Source: Candidatus Bathyarchaeota archaeon (GTDB lineage Archaea; Thermoproteota; Bathyarchaeia; 40CM-2-53-6; JALHTG01). Taken from it: a DNA stretch of 40,576 nt. The stretch spans positions 1 through 40,576 of the forward strand of contig JALHTG010000048.1 of assembly GCA_022865705.1 (NCBI GenBank), written 5' to 3'. Within the stretch, counting starts at the first letter, position 1, and every line of letters starts with the position of its first letter. The translations under genes were made by a program, and so were the position numbers. This document shows positions 24,242 to 32,967 of the stretch, piece by piece. The notes beneath the pieces were generated by a model. That model was not told the origin of the DNA. It ran no database searches and saw only the letters and a program-made list of their open reading frames with translations.

Positions 24242-24251
24242 ACTTTTAAGC
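24242..24251 (+). promoter_or_regulatory. TATA box of the FAD-oxidase operon
   Basis: ACTTTTAAGC lies about 40-47 bp before the ATG at 24289. A GTGAGG ribosome-binding sequence is at about 24276-24281. Confidence 0.55.
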
Positions 24252-24288
24252 GCACAAAACAGACGGCATGCGGCTGTGAGGATTCATC

Positions 24289-25716
24289 ATGGAAGGGTGT
24301 AAATCGGCGCTCTTCGGCATTGTTGGACGAGAGAATGTTACAACGGACAAGGCTGAACTCTTTTGCTACTCCTTTGATGCTTCAATCCATTCATCGGCTC
24401 CCGATGTGGTTGTCAGGCCAGGGTCCGCAGAGGAAGTGCCAAGAATAGTTCGCTACGCGAACAAGAAGAAAATCCCTGTTGTGCCAAGAGGAGCAGGAAC
24501 GGCACTATGTGGCCATTCCCTACCTTGGAACGGCGGCATAACACTCGATATGACCAGAATGTCTCACATAGTGGAAACCCATGTTGAAGATCTGTACGTG
24601 GTTGTTGGTCCAGGGATCGTATATTCGACACTGAACGCTGCCTTGAAACCGTTTGGCTTCTTCTTCCCTCCGGAACCAGGAAGCGCAGACGTTTGCACGA
24701 TAGGAGGCATGGTTGCAGTCAACGCAAGTGGCACCAAAGCCATCAAATACGGTGCCACAAGAGACTACGTCCTAGGTCTCGAGGTCGTTCTTCCTAACGG
24801 AAGAATAGTTCAGACAGGCTCGAGAACGATCAAGAACTCCTCTGGATATCAACTCCACAGATTGTTTGTAGGATCTGAAGGAACACTTGGAGTCATAACG
24901 GAGATAAAATTGAAGGTCGCCCCCCTTCCCAGTTATGTTTCAACCGCTCTCGCGGCATATGAGGATCTGGAGGCTGCGGGAAGAACGATCTCCAATCTGA
25001 TCAAGGGTCGCATGCTCCCAGCAGCACTCGAAATCATGGACAAAACGTGTATCCAAGCCGTCAACAAATCGATGAGACTTGACCTACCAGAAGTGAATGG
25101 GCTTGTCATCATCGAGTTTGATGGACACCGCGACACTGTCAAGGATGACATGAGAAGAGCTGAGGAAATATGCCGAAAAGAGAATCCGACCCTGTTCACT
25201 TCCTCAGATGATCCGGTTGAAAGAGAAAGGCTTTGGGCGGGACGCAAAGCGGTTCTTCCATCCATGTCGAGACTGAAAGGGGGGCAAGTCTCAACCTCAC
25301 TTGCTGACGACATGATTGTTCCAATCTCGAAAATTCCCCAACTCATACACTTCATCAGTCGAGTTGCGAGGAAACAGCGCCTTGTTATTGGAACTTATGG
25401 TCATTGTGGAGACGGAAATCTTCACGCAAAGGTTCTCTTCAACGTACGGAAAAGAGATGCTTGGAAGAGAGCTTGGAAGGCATGCCAGGATATCTACAAG
25501 GCATGCATTGGCTTAGGAGGGTCACTGAGTGGGGAACATGGCATTGGTTTCACAAGGGCTCCATTTATGGGAATGGAGCACAAAACCGAGTTGGACCTAA
25601 TGAGGGTGATAAAGCGGGCGATAGATCCGAACAACATCATGAATCCGGGAAAGCTGTCCCTTGACTTTACTCCTAAGACATTTGTTACGAGATTGCGATA
25701 CCCGGTGGAAAGCTAG
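24289..25716 (+). CDS. FAD-linked 2-hydroxyacid dehydrogenase (GlcD / D-lactate dehydrogenase type)
   Basis: A 475-residue flavoprotein of the vanillyl-alcohol-oxidase superfamily. It oxidises a 2-hydroxyacid such as glycolate or D-lactate and passes electrons to an Fe-S partner. The FAD-binding PP-loop region is VVPRGAGTALCGHSLPWNG (64-82), with GGMVAVNASGTKAIKYG and GSEGTLGVITE following. The C-terminal domain has GHCGDGNLHAKV and SGEHGIGFTRAPFM, which are conserved in GlcD and D-lactate dehydrogenases. ATG start. The Fe-S protein gene begins 2 nt after its stop. Substrate is not resolvable from sequence. Confidence 0.9.
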   Translation: MEGCKSALFGIVGRENVTTDKAELFCYSFDASIHSSAPDVVVRPGSAEEVPRIVRYANKKKIPVVPRGAGTALCGHSLPWNGGITLDMTRMSHIVETHVEDLYVVVGPGIVYSTLNAALKPFGFFFPPEPGSADVCTIGGMVAVNASGTKAIKYGATRDYVLGLEVVLPNGRIVQTGSRTIKNSSGYQLHRLFVGSEGTLGVITEIKLKVAPLPSYVSTALAAYEDLEAAGRTISNLIKGRMLPAALEIMDKTCIQAVNKSMRLDLPEVNGLVIIEFDGHRDTVKDDMRRAEEICRKENPTLFTSSDDPVERERLWAGRKAVLPSMSRLKGGQVSTSLADDMIVPISKIPQLIHFISRVARKQRLVIGTYGHCGDGNLHAKVLFNVRKRDAWKRAWKACQDIYKACIGLGGSLSGEHGIGFTRAPFMGMEHKTELDLMRVIKRAIDPNNIMNPGKLSLDFTPKTFVTRLRYPVES

Positions 25717-25718
25717 AT

Positions 25719-26789
25719 TTGCTCCGAGAATTCGAGGACGAGATGCTTACCTGCACGATGTGTGGCTTTTGCCGCTGGGTATGTCCTACGCTGGAGAGGA
25801 GGGGGTGGGAATCGTTTGCACCTAGAGGATTGGTCAACATTGGGTTTGGGTTGTTGAAGGGTAAGCTTCGTCCGACGAAGGCCCTCGTTGACTCAGTCTA
25901 CTCCTGTACGACTTGTGGCAGGTGCGTTGTGAAATGTCCTCCCCAGATCAAGGTAAGAGACATAGTGCTTGCGATCAGGGCCACATTGTTTGGGAGCTCG
26001 GTTGCACCTGCCTCCATCAAGAGTCTTCTGTCTTCCGTAGCTAGGACTGGAAACATCTATGGCAGAACCGGCAGAAAGATTAGCGAAGATAGCTCGAGCC
26101 TAATCTTGTTTCCAGGATGTAATGTTAAGCACAAACACCCAGAGATCCTGGAATCGTCTCTCCGGCTTCTTGAACATCTGGGACTACGTGCAAGCGTGTG
26201 GGGAGGAACGGATTGCTGTGGAGCCCCGTTCGTGCTAGGAGGCGCTTTTGATCAGTTTCGTACTCTGGCAAGAAATAACTTCGGAAAGCTGAGGTCATCA
26301 CGAGTGGTGCTTCCTTGTCCGATAGGGCTTCAGACTCTTAGAGTAAGCTATCCTATGTTTTTGAAGGAAGAACCTCCCTTAGCTTCTCACATTACAGAGA
26401 TCCTCTCGACTAGAATTGGTTCTCTTCGTTTCCAAGAAACGAGTGAGACTGTCACCTATCATGATCCATGCTATCTTGCCAGACTCATGAAAGTAATCGA
26501 ACCTCCTAGGAAGCTTCTCAACTCAGTCCCAGGGATCAGACTTGTGGAAATGGCCGACTCGAAGGAGAATACGAGATGCTGCGGCTCAGGTGCAGGAATC
26601 ACCCAGACATACTCCAAGGAACTGTCTAGAGAGATAGCTCGTGAAAGAATCGAGCAAGCTCGTGATGTCAATGCAGATCGAATAATCACCTCCTGTCCCT
26701 ATTGTCTCGACCAGTTGAGAGCAGTCTCAGGCGCGTTGCCGGTTGACGATATTACAGTGTTTCTTGCCTCGAAGCTGCAGTCTTCCTGA
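25719..26789 (+). CDS. Fe-S oxidoreductase, GlcF-like partner of the FAD oxidase
   Basis: A 356-residue protein with two 4Fe-4S motifs: C12, C15, C18, C22 (CTMCGFCRWVCP) and C63, C66, C69, C73 (CTTCGRCVVKCP). Two CCG domains follow (PGCN...CCGAPF, then HDPCYLAR...CCGSGAG) as in GlcF and HdrB. It takes electrons from the preceding FAD subunit. TTG start at 25719, directly after the upstream stop, so it is translationally coupled. The terminal electron acceptor is unknown. Confidence 0.9.
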   Translation: MLREFEDEMLTCTMCGFCRWVCPTLERRGWESFAPRGLVNIGFGLLKGKLRPTKALVDSVYSCTTCGRCVVKCPPQIKVRDIVLAIRATLFGSSVAPASIKSLLSSVARTGNIYGRTGRKISEDSSSLILFPGCNVKHKHPEILESSLRLLEHLGLRASVWGGTDCCGAPFVLGGAFDQFRTLARNNFGKLRSSRVVLPCPIGLQTLRVSYPMFLKEEPPLASHITEILSTRIGSLRFQETSETVTYHDPCYLARLMKVIEPPRKLLNSVPGIRLVEMADSKENTRCCGSGAGITQTYSKELSREIARERIEQARDVNADRIITSCPYCLDQLRAVSGALPVDDITVFLASKLQSS

Positions 26790-26829
26790 CTAGATCGATG
26801 CCATTTCGAGAGTCCGGAGCCTTCAAGCA

Positions 26830-26869
26830 GGCCTATTCTTAAATATCAAGTACCTGCGCGGCCTATTCT
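26830..26869 (+). promoter_or_regulatory. pyrG promoter with a 10-bp direct repeat at 30-bp spacing
   Basis: GGCCTATTCT occurs at 26830-26839 and again at 26860-26869. The TATA element TTCTTAAATA (26837-26846) overlaps the first copy, and the expected transcription start falls in the second. The spacing is close to three helical turns, so a regulator could bind both. Confidence 0.5.
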
Positions 26870-26886
26870 GTTGTAGGTGCTCCTTG

Positions 26887-28515
26887 GTGACGAAGTTCAC
26901 TTTTGTTTCTGGCGGGGTAATGTCTGGAATAGGAAAGGGTGTAACTACTGCTTCACTCGGGAAGATCCTTCAGGTGAGAGGGTTCAAAGTAACGGCTGTG
27001 AAGATTGATCCGTATCTGAATGTTGATGCTGGCACGATGAATCCGATCGCCCACGGAGAGGTGTTCGTGACTGAGGATGGTGGAGAGATAGACATGGACA
27101 TCGGGACCTACGAACGATTCTTGGACATTAACATTCCCAAAGATCACAACATGACAACCGGGCAGGTATATCTCTCTGTGATTGATCAGGAGAGAAGAGG
27201 GGACTTCCTGGGCAAGTGTGTCCAAATAATTCCGCACATTACAGACGAAATAAAGCGTAGGATGGGTGAGATCGCTGCCAGAAACAACGTCGATGTTGCT
27301 TTGGTAGAAATTGGTGGAACCGTGGGAGACATAGAGAGTCTTCCATTTCTGGAGGCGGCCAGACAAATGAGACTTGAACAAGGACACGAAAATGTCATCT
27401 ACGCGCACGTCACCCTCGTCCCAGTCGTAGATGTCGTTGGAGAGCAAAAGACGAAGCCTACTCAGCACAGTGTGCAAGAGCTGAGAAGAATCGGTATTCA
27501 GCCAGACATAATCGTTGCGAGAAGCAAGAAACCGCTGCTGACTGATCCGAAAAGAAAAATCGCGCTCTTCTGCAACGTGGAAGAAAGGGCTGTTTTCACT
27601 TCGCCAGACCTGAAGACAGTGTATGAAACTCCATTAGTGCTGGACCAGCAGGGACTAGGGGACTACTTGACCGAAAGACTCAAACTTCAAAAAAGGAAGC
27701 CTGACTGGTCGAGCTGGGAGAAGACTGTCAACTCCTTCGTAAGTCCGGAGCATGAAGTCAAGATTGCAATCTGTGGCAAGTATGCGGAACTTGCTGATTC
27801 GTATGTCAGCGTGAACGAAGCTCTCAGGCATGCTGCTGCTTCCTGCAACTCAAGATTGTCAATTGACTGGATAGAGACCGAAACATTCGAGGACAAAGAA
27901 GCTAACCTGCAGACTTTACTACGATTCGACGGCGTACTTGTCCCCGGAGGATTCGGAGCAAGAGGTACCGAAGGTAAAATTGCTGCAATCAACTACGCCC
28001 GCTTGAAGGATTTGCCTTTCCTAGGGATCTGTCTAGGCTTCCAGCTTGCCATTGTTGCCTTTGCTCGAAGCATTGGACTTGAAGCCGCAAATAGCACAGA
28101 GATCGATTCGGATAGTCCGAATCCGGTAATCGATCTCATGCCCGAACAGAGAGAGGTGGGATACAAAGGAGCTACAATGAGACTGGGTGCTCATGAGATC
28201 ATCATATCACAAGGAACGATCGCGGAGAAACTCTACAGAGCTCGGAGAGTGTATGAAAGACACAGGCATCGCTATGAATTGAATCCCAAGTACGCAGACC
28301 AACTGACAAAGGCAGGAATGGTTTTCTCGGCCAAGAGCGGTGACGCAAGACGAATGGAGATCCTTGAGCTTCATGACAAATACTTCCACTTTGCCACTCA
28401 ATTCCACGGAGAGTTCAAATCTAGGCCCAGTAAACCTTCGCCGCCTTATTACGGATTCATCAAGGCCTGTCTCGACAGGAAGCAAGGTAAGACGAAACCA
28501 GAGTTCTGGAAGTGA
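26887..28515 (+). CDS. pyrG: CTP synthase
   Basis: A 542-residue CTP synthase, which aminates UTP with glutamine nitrogen. The N-terminal synthetase domain starts KFTFVSGGVMSGIGKGVT with its P-loop and carries DIDMDIGTYERF-type nucleotide contacts. The C-terminal class I glutamine amidotransferase has the nucleophile Cys in FLGICLGFQLA and the His/Glu of ATQFHGEFKSRP. GTG at 26887 is preferred (GGTG at 26876-26879, 7 nt upstream). A TTG three bases earlier adds one residue. Confidence 0.96.
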   Translation: MTKFTFVSGGVMSGIGKGVTTASLGKILQVRGFKVTAVKIDPYLNVDAGTMNPIAHGEVFVTEDGGEIDMDIGTYERFLDINIPKDHNMTTGQVYLSVIDQERRGDFLGKCVQIIPHITDEIKRRMGEIAARNNVDVALVEIGGTVGDIESLPFLEAARQMRLEQGHENVIYAHVTLVPVVDVVGEQKTKPTQHSVQELRRIGIQPDIIVARSKKPLLTDPKRKIALFCNVEERAVFTSPDLKTVYETPLVLDQQGLGDYLTERLKLQKRKPDWSSWEKTVNSFVSPEHEVKIAICGKYAELADSYVSVNEALRHAAASCNSRLSIDWIETETFEDKEANLQTLLRFDGVLVPGGFGARGTEGKIAAINYARLKDLPFLGICLGFQLAIVAFARSIGLEAANSTEIDSDSPNPVIDLMPEQREVGYKGATMRLGAHEIIISQGTIAEKLYRARRVYERHRHRYELNPKYADQLTKAGMVFSAKSGDARRMEILELHDKYFHFATQFHGEFKSRPSKPSPPYYGFIKACLDRKQGKTKPEFWK

Positions 28516-28635
28516 TCTGTCCGAGATTGGCATGGCTAGTGCTTGTCTCACACCGTTGACCTGCACGCTCTCTATCAAAGCTAATTCGTCAAGATCACAT
28601 GTCCGCCATTGGGTAACTAACAACGAGGTCCTCAA

Positions 28636-30012
28636 ATGATCAAAATAAGAAACAGGAATGAGCTCATCAGAAACGGAAATGGTCCTCTTAACCGAAAAGC
28701 CAGATCTCTGGCCTTGCGAAGCCTTGAGTTCGCATTAAGAGCTGTTGACCCGAAGAAAATGATGAAATCAAGGATCTCGTTGAGGAATTCCATCGTCAAA
28801 GCTGATGGGTACTCCTTCGACTTGAAGAAGTTCAGAAACTTGTACGTGGTGGGTGGTGGCAAGGCAAGCGGTTCCATGGCTGAGGCTCTGAACCAGATCT
28901 TGGGTAATCGAATAGCGAAAGGTCTTGTGAACGTTCCACACTGCAACAAACACAGAGTAGGCGCCATAAGGCTTCATGAAGCAAGCCATCCAACTCCGGA
29001 CGAGGCCGGTGTCAAGGGAACACTTGAGATGCTGAGGATCGTGGAAGAAGCAGGAAAGGACGACTTAATCATATGCTTGATTTCAGGAGGAGGCTCGAGC
29101 CTCATGCCCCTGCCTCGTGATGGAATTTCGATTCCAGACAAGAGTAAGATTACCGAGGCAATGCTCAAATCAGGAGCGACAATAAGTGAGATCAACACCC
29201 TGAGAAAGCATATCTCCGATTTCAAAGGAGGATGGCTGGCAAAGAAAGCCTATCCGGCCACGGTTCTAAACCTTGTCCTTTCTGATGTCGTAGGGGACCC
29301 TTTGAGCTTCATTGCCTCAGGGCCGTCGATTCCAGATCCAACAACGTTTCACGACGCAATAAAGATTCTACAGAAATACCGCTTATGGGATACCGCTCCA
29401 ACATCCATCAAGAAAGTCCTGTTGGACGGAGAGAACGGTCTGCTTCCGGAAACTCCGAAGCCGGGCGACAAGGTCTTCAAGAAAGTGTATAGTGTTGTTG
29501 TTGGAAACAACCGGTCCGCAAGCACAGCCACCCAAAGATACCTCGCATCAGCTGGCCTACGCTCACTTATCCTGACATCGACTTTGGAGGGCGAGGCGAG
29601 ACACGTCGGAACGATGCTGGCTTCAATAGCCCGTGAAGCTTTCGCTTCTGGAGATCCTGCTCAGAAGCCTGTCGGAATAGTGGCAGGCGGGGAAACAACG
29701 GTAACTGTCACCGGAAGGGGCTTGGGAGGAAGAAATCAAGAGATACTCCTAGGAGCCACACCGAGACTGAGTGGGATGGAGGGGGTTGTCATGGCTTCTT
29801 TGAGCACAGATGGAGTGGATGGGCCGACAGACGCTGCTGGAGCAATAGCTGACGGAGAAACACTGGCTAGAGCTACAAGAATGGGGCTAACCCCCGAGGA
29901 CTTTCTAGCTGACAATGATTCCTACCACTTCTTCTCAAGGCTCAATGATCTTGTCTTTACAGGCCCGACCGGCACCAATGTTAATGATGTGTCGGTGATA
30001 GTAGTCCTGTAG
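28636..30012 (+). CDS. Glycerate 2-kinase (MOFRL family)
   Basis: A 458-residue class II glycerate kinase, which phosphorylates D-glycerate to 2-phosphoglycerate. The N-terminal DUF4147 domain includes VVGGGKASGSMAEAL (71-85) and LISGGGSSLMPLP. The C-terminal MOFRL domain has VAGGETTVTVTGRGLGGRNQE and ASLSTDGVDGPTDAAGA. ATG at 28636 with GAGGT about 9 nt upstream. In archaea the enzyme serves the semi- or non-phosphorylative Entner-Doudoroff pathway or serine/glyoxylate breakdown. The upstream glycolate-oxidase-like pair would fit the second option, an inference. Confidence 0.93.
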   Translation: MIKIRNRNELIRNGNGPLNRKARSLALRSLEFALRAVDPKKMMKSRISLRNSIVKADGYSFDLKKFRNLYVVGGGKASGSMAEALNQILGNRIAKGLVNVPHCNKHRVGAIRLHEASHPTPDEAGVKGTLEMLRIVEEAGKDDLIICLISGGGSSLMPLPRDGISIPDKSKITEAMLKSGATISEINTLRKHISDFKGGWLAKKAYPATVLNLVLSDVVGDPLSFIASGPSIPDPTTFHDAIKILQKYRLWDTAPTSIKKVLLDGENGLLPETPKPGDKVFKKVYSVVVGNNRSASTATQRYLASAGLRSLILTSTLEGEARHVGTMLASIAREAFASGDPAQKPVGIVAGGETTVTVTGRGLGGRNQEILLGATPRLSGMEGVVMASLSTDGVDGPTDAAGAIADGETLARATRMGLTPEDFLADNDSYHFFSRLNDLVFTGPTGTNVNDVSVIVVL

Positions 30013-30143
30013 GTACGAAAATCGCGGTTCTTTCGTCCGGGTCTTGCCTAGGTACTTGCATCATTGCGGCTCTATCTAGAAGAGCAGCTACTGCTCGGAT
30101 CATGGCGATCCTTGTGCGTATGGCGGTGCGATTCCCTTGTTTG

Positions 30144-30159
30144 ATCCTCGCGGGAGGAT
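30144..30159. repeat. 6-bp hairpin upstream of the rio2 promoter
   Basis: ATCCTC (30144-30149) and GAGGAT (30154-30159) pair around a GCGG loop. It lies just before the TATA-bracketing inverted repeat, in the 190-bp gap after the glycerate kinase gene, and may mark the end of that transcript. Confidence 0.4.
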
Positions 30160-30161
30160 GA

Positions 30162-30183
30162 GCTGACAAGAATTTTAGTCAGC
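30162..30183 (+). promoter_or_regulatory. Inverted repeat bracketing the rio2 TATA box
   Basis: GCTGAC (30162-30167) and GTCAGC (30178-30183) are exact complements. Their 10-bp spacer AAGAATTTTA holds the likely TATA element, about 27-35 bp before the ATG at 30205. A protein bound here would block TBP, so this is a candidate repressor site. Confidence 0.5.
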
Positions 30184-30204
30184 GTCCAGTATTCATTGCT
30201 GGAA

Positions 30205-31119
30205 ATGTCAACCAAGGCCATTGCCGGTGTCTTTCGAACCCTGGAAACTCCAGATTTGAGAGTTCTAACAGGAATAGAGCTGGCACTTGGCAGCCATGCT
30301 TATCCTCCGATCGAGGACATAAGGAAATACGCCAATCTGCCACTTGACGAAGTAAGGTTCCGATTGAACCTTCTTCAGAAGAAAGGGTTGCTGCGAAGAG
30401 TCTCACCCGATATGATAGGATATGAGGGCTATTCTCTGAACTATTCAGGATACGATTGTCTCGCATTGAATGCTCTTGTCAAGGCGGGTGCTGTAGATGC
30501 TCTTGGAAATTCTCTTGGAATTGGAAAAGAATCCGACGTTTACGAAGGGCTCCGCGGAAAGCGCCGTGTAACACTGAAATTCCACAGATTAGGGAGAATT
30601 AGCTTCAGACAGACCAGAAGAACAAGAGGGTTTGTCGCCAGCCGTTCCCATACTAGCTGGATCTACCAGTCCAGGCTCGCTGCAGAAAGAGAATTCCAAA
30701 CATTGAAGCTTGTCCATGGGTATCGAGTTTCCGTTCCTCTTCCTATTGCACATAACCGTCATGTCGTTGTGATGGGGCTTATCCAAGGCCTCGAACTCAA
30801 CGATGTGGGCACGATAGATGCACCAGAAATAGTGCTGAACAACATACTGCTCAACATCAGAAAGGCCTACGTTAGGGCTAAGATCGTCCACGGCGATCTC
30901 AGCGAATTCAACGTAATGGTCAGGAAGAACGGCAAGGTGCTAATCATTGATTGGCCCCAATCAATTAGGGCAAATCATCCTAATGCTACAGACATTCTCA
31001 GGCGTGACGTGGAACACGTATTGAAATTCTTCAAACGTAAGTTCAAAACTGAATATCCTATCGAGCAAACGCTCGCCTACGTCATGGGACAGCTTCAGCA
31101 GCCTCAGGCTGCAGCGTAA
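30205..31119 (+). CDS. rio2: Rio2 atypical serine kinase/ATPase
   Basis: A 304-residue Rio2, needed for maturation of the small ribosomal subunit. The N-terminal winged helix (about 1-90) is specific to Rio2. The kinase part has the P-loop LGIGKESDVYEG (104-115), Lys125 in TLKFHRLG, catalytic D231 in HGDLSEFNV and metal-binding D249 in IIDWPQ. ATG at 30205 is preferred because of the TATA spacing. An in-frame TTG at 30196 would add three residues. It is convergent with the Lsm gene. Confidence 0.94.
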   Translation: MSTKAIAGVFRTLETPDLRVLTGIELALGSHAYPPIEDIRKYANLPLDEVRFRLNLLQKKGLLRRVSPDMIGYEGYSLNYSGYDCLALNALVKAGAVDALGNSLGIGKESDVYEGLRGKRRVTLKFHRLGRISFRQTRRTRGFVASRSHTSWIYQSRLAAEREFQTLKLVHGYRVSVPLPIAHNRHVVVMGLIQGLELNDVGTIDAPEIVLNNILLNIRKAYVRAKIVHGDLSEFNVMVRKNGKVLIIDWPQSIRANHPNATDILRRDVEHVLKFFKRKFKTEYPIEQTLAYVMGQLQQPQAAA

Positions 31120-31149
31120 CAAGATCGTATCGACAGGTGTGCTATTCGA

Positions 31150-31386
31150 TCAGTGAGGAGGCTCAACGCAGACATACAGAATGTTGCTTCCTCTCACTAT
31201 GAGACTGCCGTAATTCGCTGCCGGCGATTCAGATCGATATTCCGTCGCGCCTTCAAGTATTATGTTCATATGACTATCGCAGTCGATCATCTTTCCTCGG
31301 AATTCGACATCATTCTTGAGCTTTAAGGTGACTTCATTGTTCAGTTTCTTTACCAAGAGGTTCAACGGTTTCTTTGATGGTTCCAC
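31150..31386 (-). CDS. Sm/Lsm-like RNA-binding protein
   Basis: A 78-residue Sm fold protein that forms heptameric rings on U-rich RNA. The Sm1 motif spans about 15-47 (VTLKLKNDVEFRGKMIDCDSHMNIIL), and Sm2 is the LIVRGSNILYVCV segment near 62-74. GTG start with GAAGGG upstream. In many archaea lsm overlaps or precedes rpl37e, but only 30 bp separate this stop from the convergent rio2 end, so L37e is not here. Confidence 0.93.
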   Translation of the reverse strand: MEPSKKPLNLLVKKLNNEVTLKLKNDVEFRGKMIDCDSHMNIILEGATEYRSESPAANYGSLIVRGSNILYVCVEPPH

Positions 31387-31424
31387 TTGAATCCCTTCAC
31401 TAGGCGTTCTGACACCGCCGGTAT

Positions 31425-31436
31425 CTATTAAAAGCT
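31425..31436 (-). promoter_or_regulatory. TATA box of the Lsm gene
   Basis: On the minus strand it reads AGCTTTTAATAG, about 40-50 bp before the GTG at 31386. Confidence 0.5.
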
Positions 31437-31450
31437 TCTAGGAAACAGCC

Positions 31451-32041
31451 CTAGTTCCAGTGCTCTGAGCTCTTTTCGCCGATTGCAATCCAATCATTCA
31501 GAACACTGTCATTGATGAACTCCTTCACCCTCACAGAGGCTTTCCGAAGCGACGCCAATACTTCACCAGTCTCAATGTTCTTCCTAACAGATGACAAGAG
31601 AATTAGTGCCCGACATTTCGCCACCCGTGCCATCTCTCGAATGGTCATTGCAACAATGGGCATATTTCCAAGCATAGTAAATGATACTACCTTGTCAAAA
31701 GTTTCGGACTTGAAAGGGAGGCTGTCCGCATCAGCGCAAACAAGAGCTACGTTCCGTACAGTTCCGACTCTTTTCTTGGCGAGCCCTAGCATGACCTTAG
31801 AATAGTCTACCCCGACAAGGAATCCACGTTGCCGAACTAGTCGCCTGATTAGTGTCCCGGTTCCACAGCCACAGTCCAGAATCGTCTTGTCCGCATCCTC
31901 ACCTAGGTATCGAGAACATCGTTCATACTTCTTCTCTTGTTCTTCTCCATACAGTTGATCGTATGTGCGAAATCCGGCGTTGTATCCGGCCAATGCGTGC
32001 TTCTTGAAATTCCAATATTGTTCGTCGACTTGCTCGTTCAT
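31451..32041 (-). CDS. SAM-dependent class I methyltransferase
   Basis: A 196-residue Rossmann methyltransferase (Methyltransf_11 type). Motif I is ILDCGCGTGTLIRRL (54-68), the acidic residue ending beta-2 is in VGVDYSKVMLGLA, and DADSLPFKSETFD is the motif II/III region. The substrate cannot be deduced; small-molecule, quinone or tRNA targets are all possible. ATG start 6 nt after the nucS stop, so it is the second gene of a nucS operon. Confidence 0.85.
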   Translation of the reverse strand: MNEQVDEQYWNFKKHALAGYNAGFRTYDQLYGEEQEKKYERCSRYLGEDADKTILDCGCGTGTLIRRLVRQRGFLVGVDYSKVMLGLAKKRVGTVRNVALVCADADSLPFKSETFDKVVSFTMLGNMPIVAMTIREMARVAKCRALILLSSVRKNIETGEVLASLRKASVRVKEFINDSVLNDWIAIGEKSSEHWN

Positions 32042-32047
32042 GACAAC

Positions 32048-32917
32048 CTATTCTCGGAGGAATTCACTTATTTTCCTTGTTTGTCTTTGCGCCAGAATCT
32101 CAGCGCATTTCTGAGGAGATACCTCCCTAAACTCAAGATTCATCGTCGCGAGCAGGCCTTGAGTTCCTTTTCTCAGCTCGGGAGCTGCTATGATGCCTCT
32201 CAACCCTCGACGCAAATTCTTCCTGATAGAGTTCAAGTATCTGTTCAACTGTGCCACTGATTCTTTTCCTGCGGGAACTCGCTTTATTTCTACAACAACG
32301 AGGTTGCTGCTAGAGTCTTCCCCCATTATGTCGGTGAAACCTGCTTCTCCTAGATTCTTCTCTGACACTATCGGACGAAATCCTTCCTCTATTAGATCAG
32401 GTCTTGCAAGAATCGCTTCTTTCATCTGCTCCTCAGAGACATACAAGTTGAACTCCCCTCGATCCGACAACTCATAGGAATCGACTGACAGTATTCGATT
32501 GAAGTGAAGCGAGAGCGTCTCCCTTTGCTGTGGTCTTGCAGCGACAATGTGCAGACTCTCTTTCTCTGCCTCAATCCGGAAAAGGCACTTTGAGGGCTGC
32601 CAATTGACTGGTTCATAACCTGAAGATCTGTGGACCAGTACTGAGCCGTCCTTTTTCACTATGAGAACTCTTTCCCCCCAGTCGAGCGATGAATTGGCTC
32701 TTCCTTCATAGTCGACACGGCAATTCCCAACCACTATGATCAATCGACGAGTGGACAAGGATCGCCTGAGCACCGATGCAGCCTCATCGAAACTTGGGTC
32801 TTTGATCGATAGGGACTGAGGAGATCTTGCATCAGACATGAGCATCTGCCCAACTCGTTTTCTTTTGCGTATCGAAATAGTTTCCTTCCCATTTGCTGTT
32901 AGGAATAGACACGTCAT
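32048..32917 (-). CDS. nucS: Endonuclease NucS (EndoMS), mismatch-specific
   Basis: A 289-residue NucS. In Thermococcales and actinobacteria this enzyme cuts both strands at mismatches in a MutS-independent repair pathway. The N-terminal DNA-binding half has CRVDYEGRANSSLDWGERVLIVKKDG and EPVNWQPS. The C-terminal RecB-like nuclease has D196, E210 and K212 in GFTDIMGED...VVVEIKR. The first 25 residues are extra relative to characterised NucS. A TATA-like GTATAAG on the minus strand near 32919-32926 lies too close to the first ATG, so translation may start at ATG 32845 (M25) or 32839. It is transcribed with a methyltransferase and divergent from an aminotransferase. Confidence 0.93.
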   Translation of the reverse strand: MTCLFLTANGKETISIRKRKRVGQMLMSDARSPQSLSIKDPSFDEAASVLRRSLSTRRLIIVVGNCRVDYEGRANSSLDWGERVLIVKKDGSVLVHRSSGYEPVNWQPSKCLFRIEAEKESLHIVAARPQQRETLSLHFNRILSVDSYELSDRGEFNLYVSEEQMKEAILARPDLIEEGFRPIVSEKNLGEAGFTDIMGEDSSSNLVVVEIKRVPAGKESVAQLNRYLNSIRKNLRRGLRGIIAAPELRKGTQGLLATMNLEFREVSPQKCAEILAQRQTRKISEFLRE

Positions 32918-32967
32918 TTCTTATACGGGGAAGCGGTATAGTTGTTGCGGTCCTTGAGGGGACGTGA

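Noticed and set aside
31120-31149. rpl37e next to the Lsm gene.
   Set aside because: Only 30 bp separate the Lsm and rio2 stops, too short for L37e, and no zinc-motif ORF is present.
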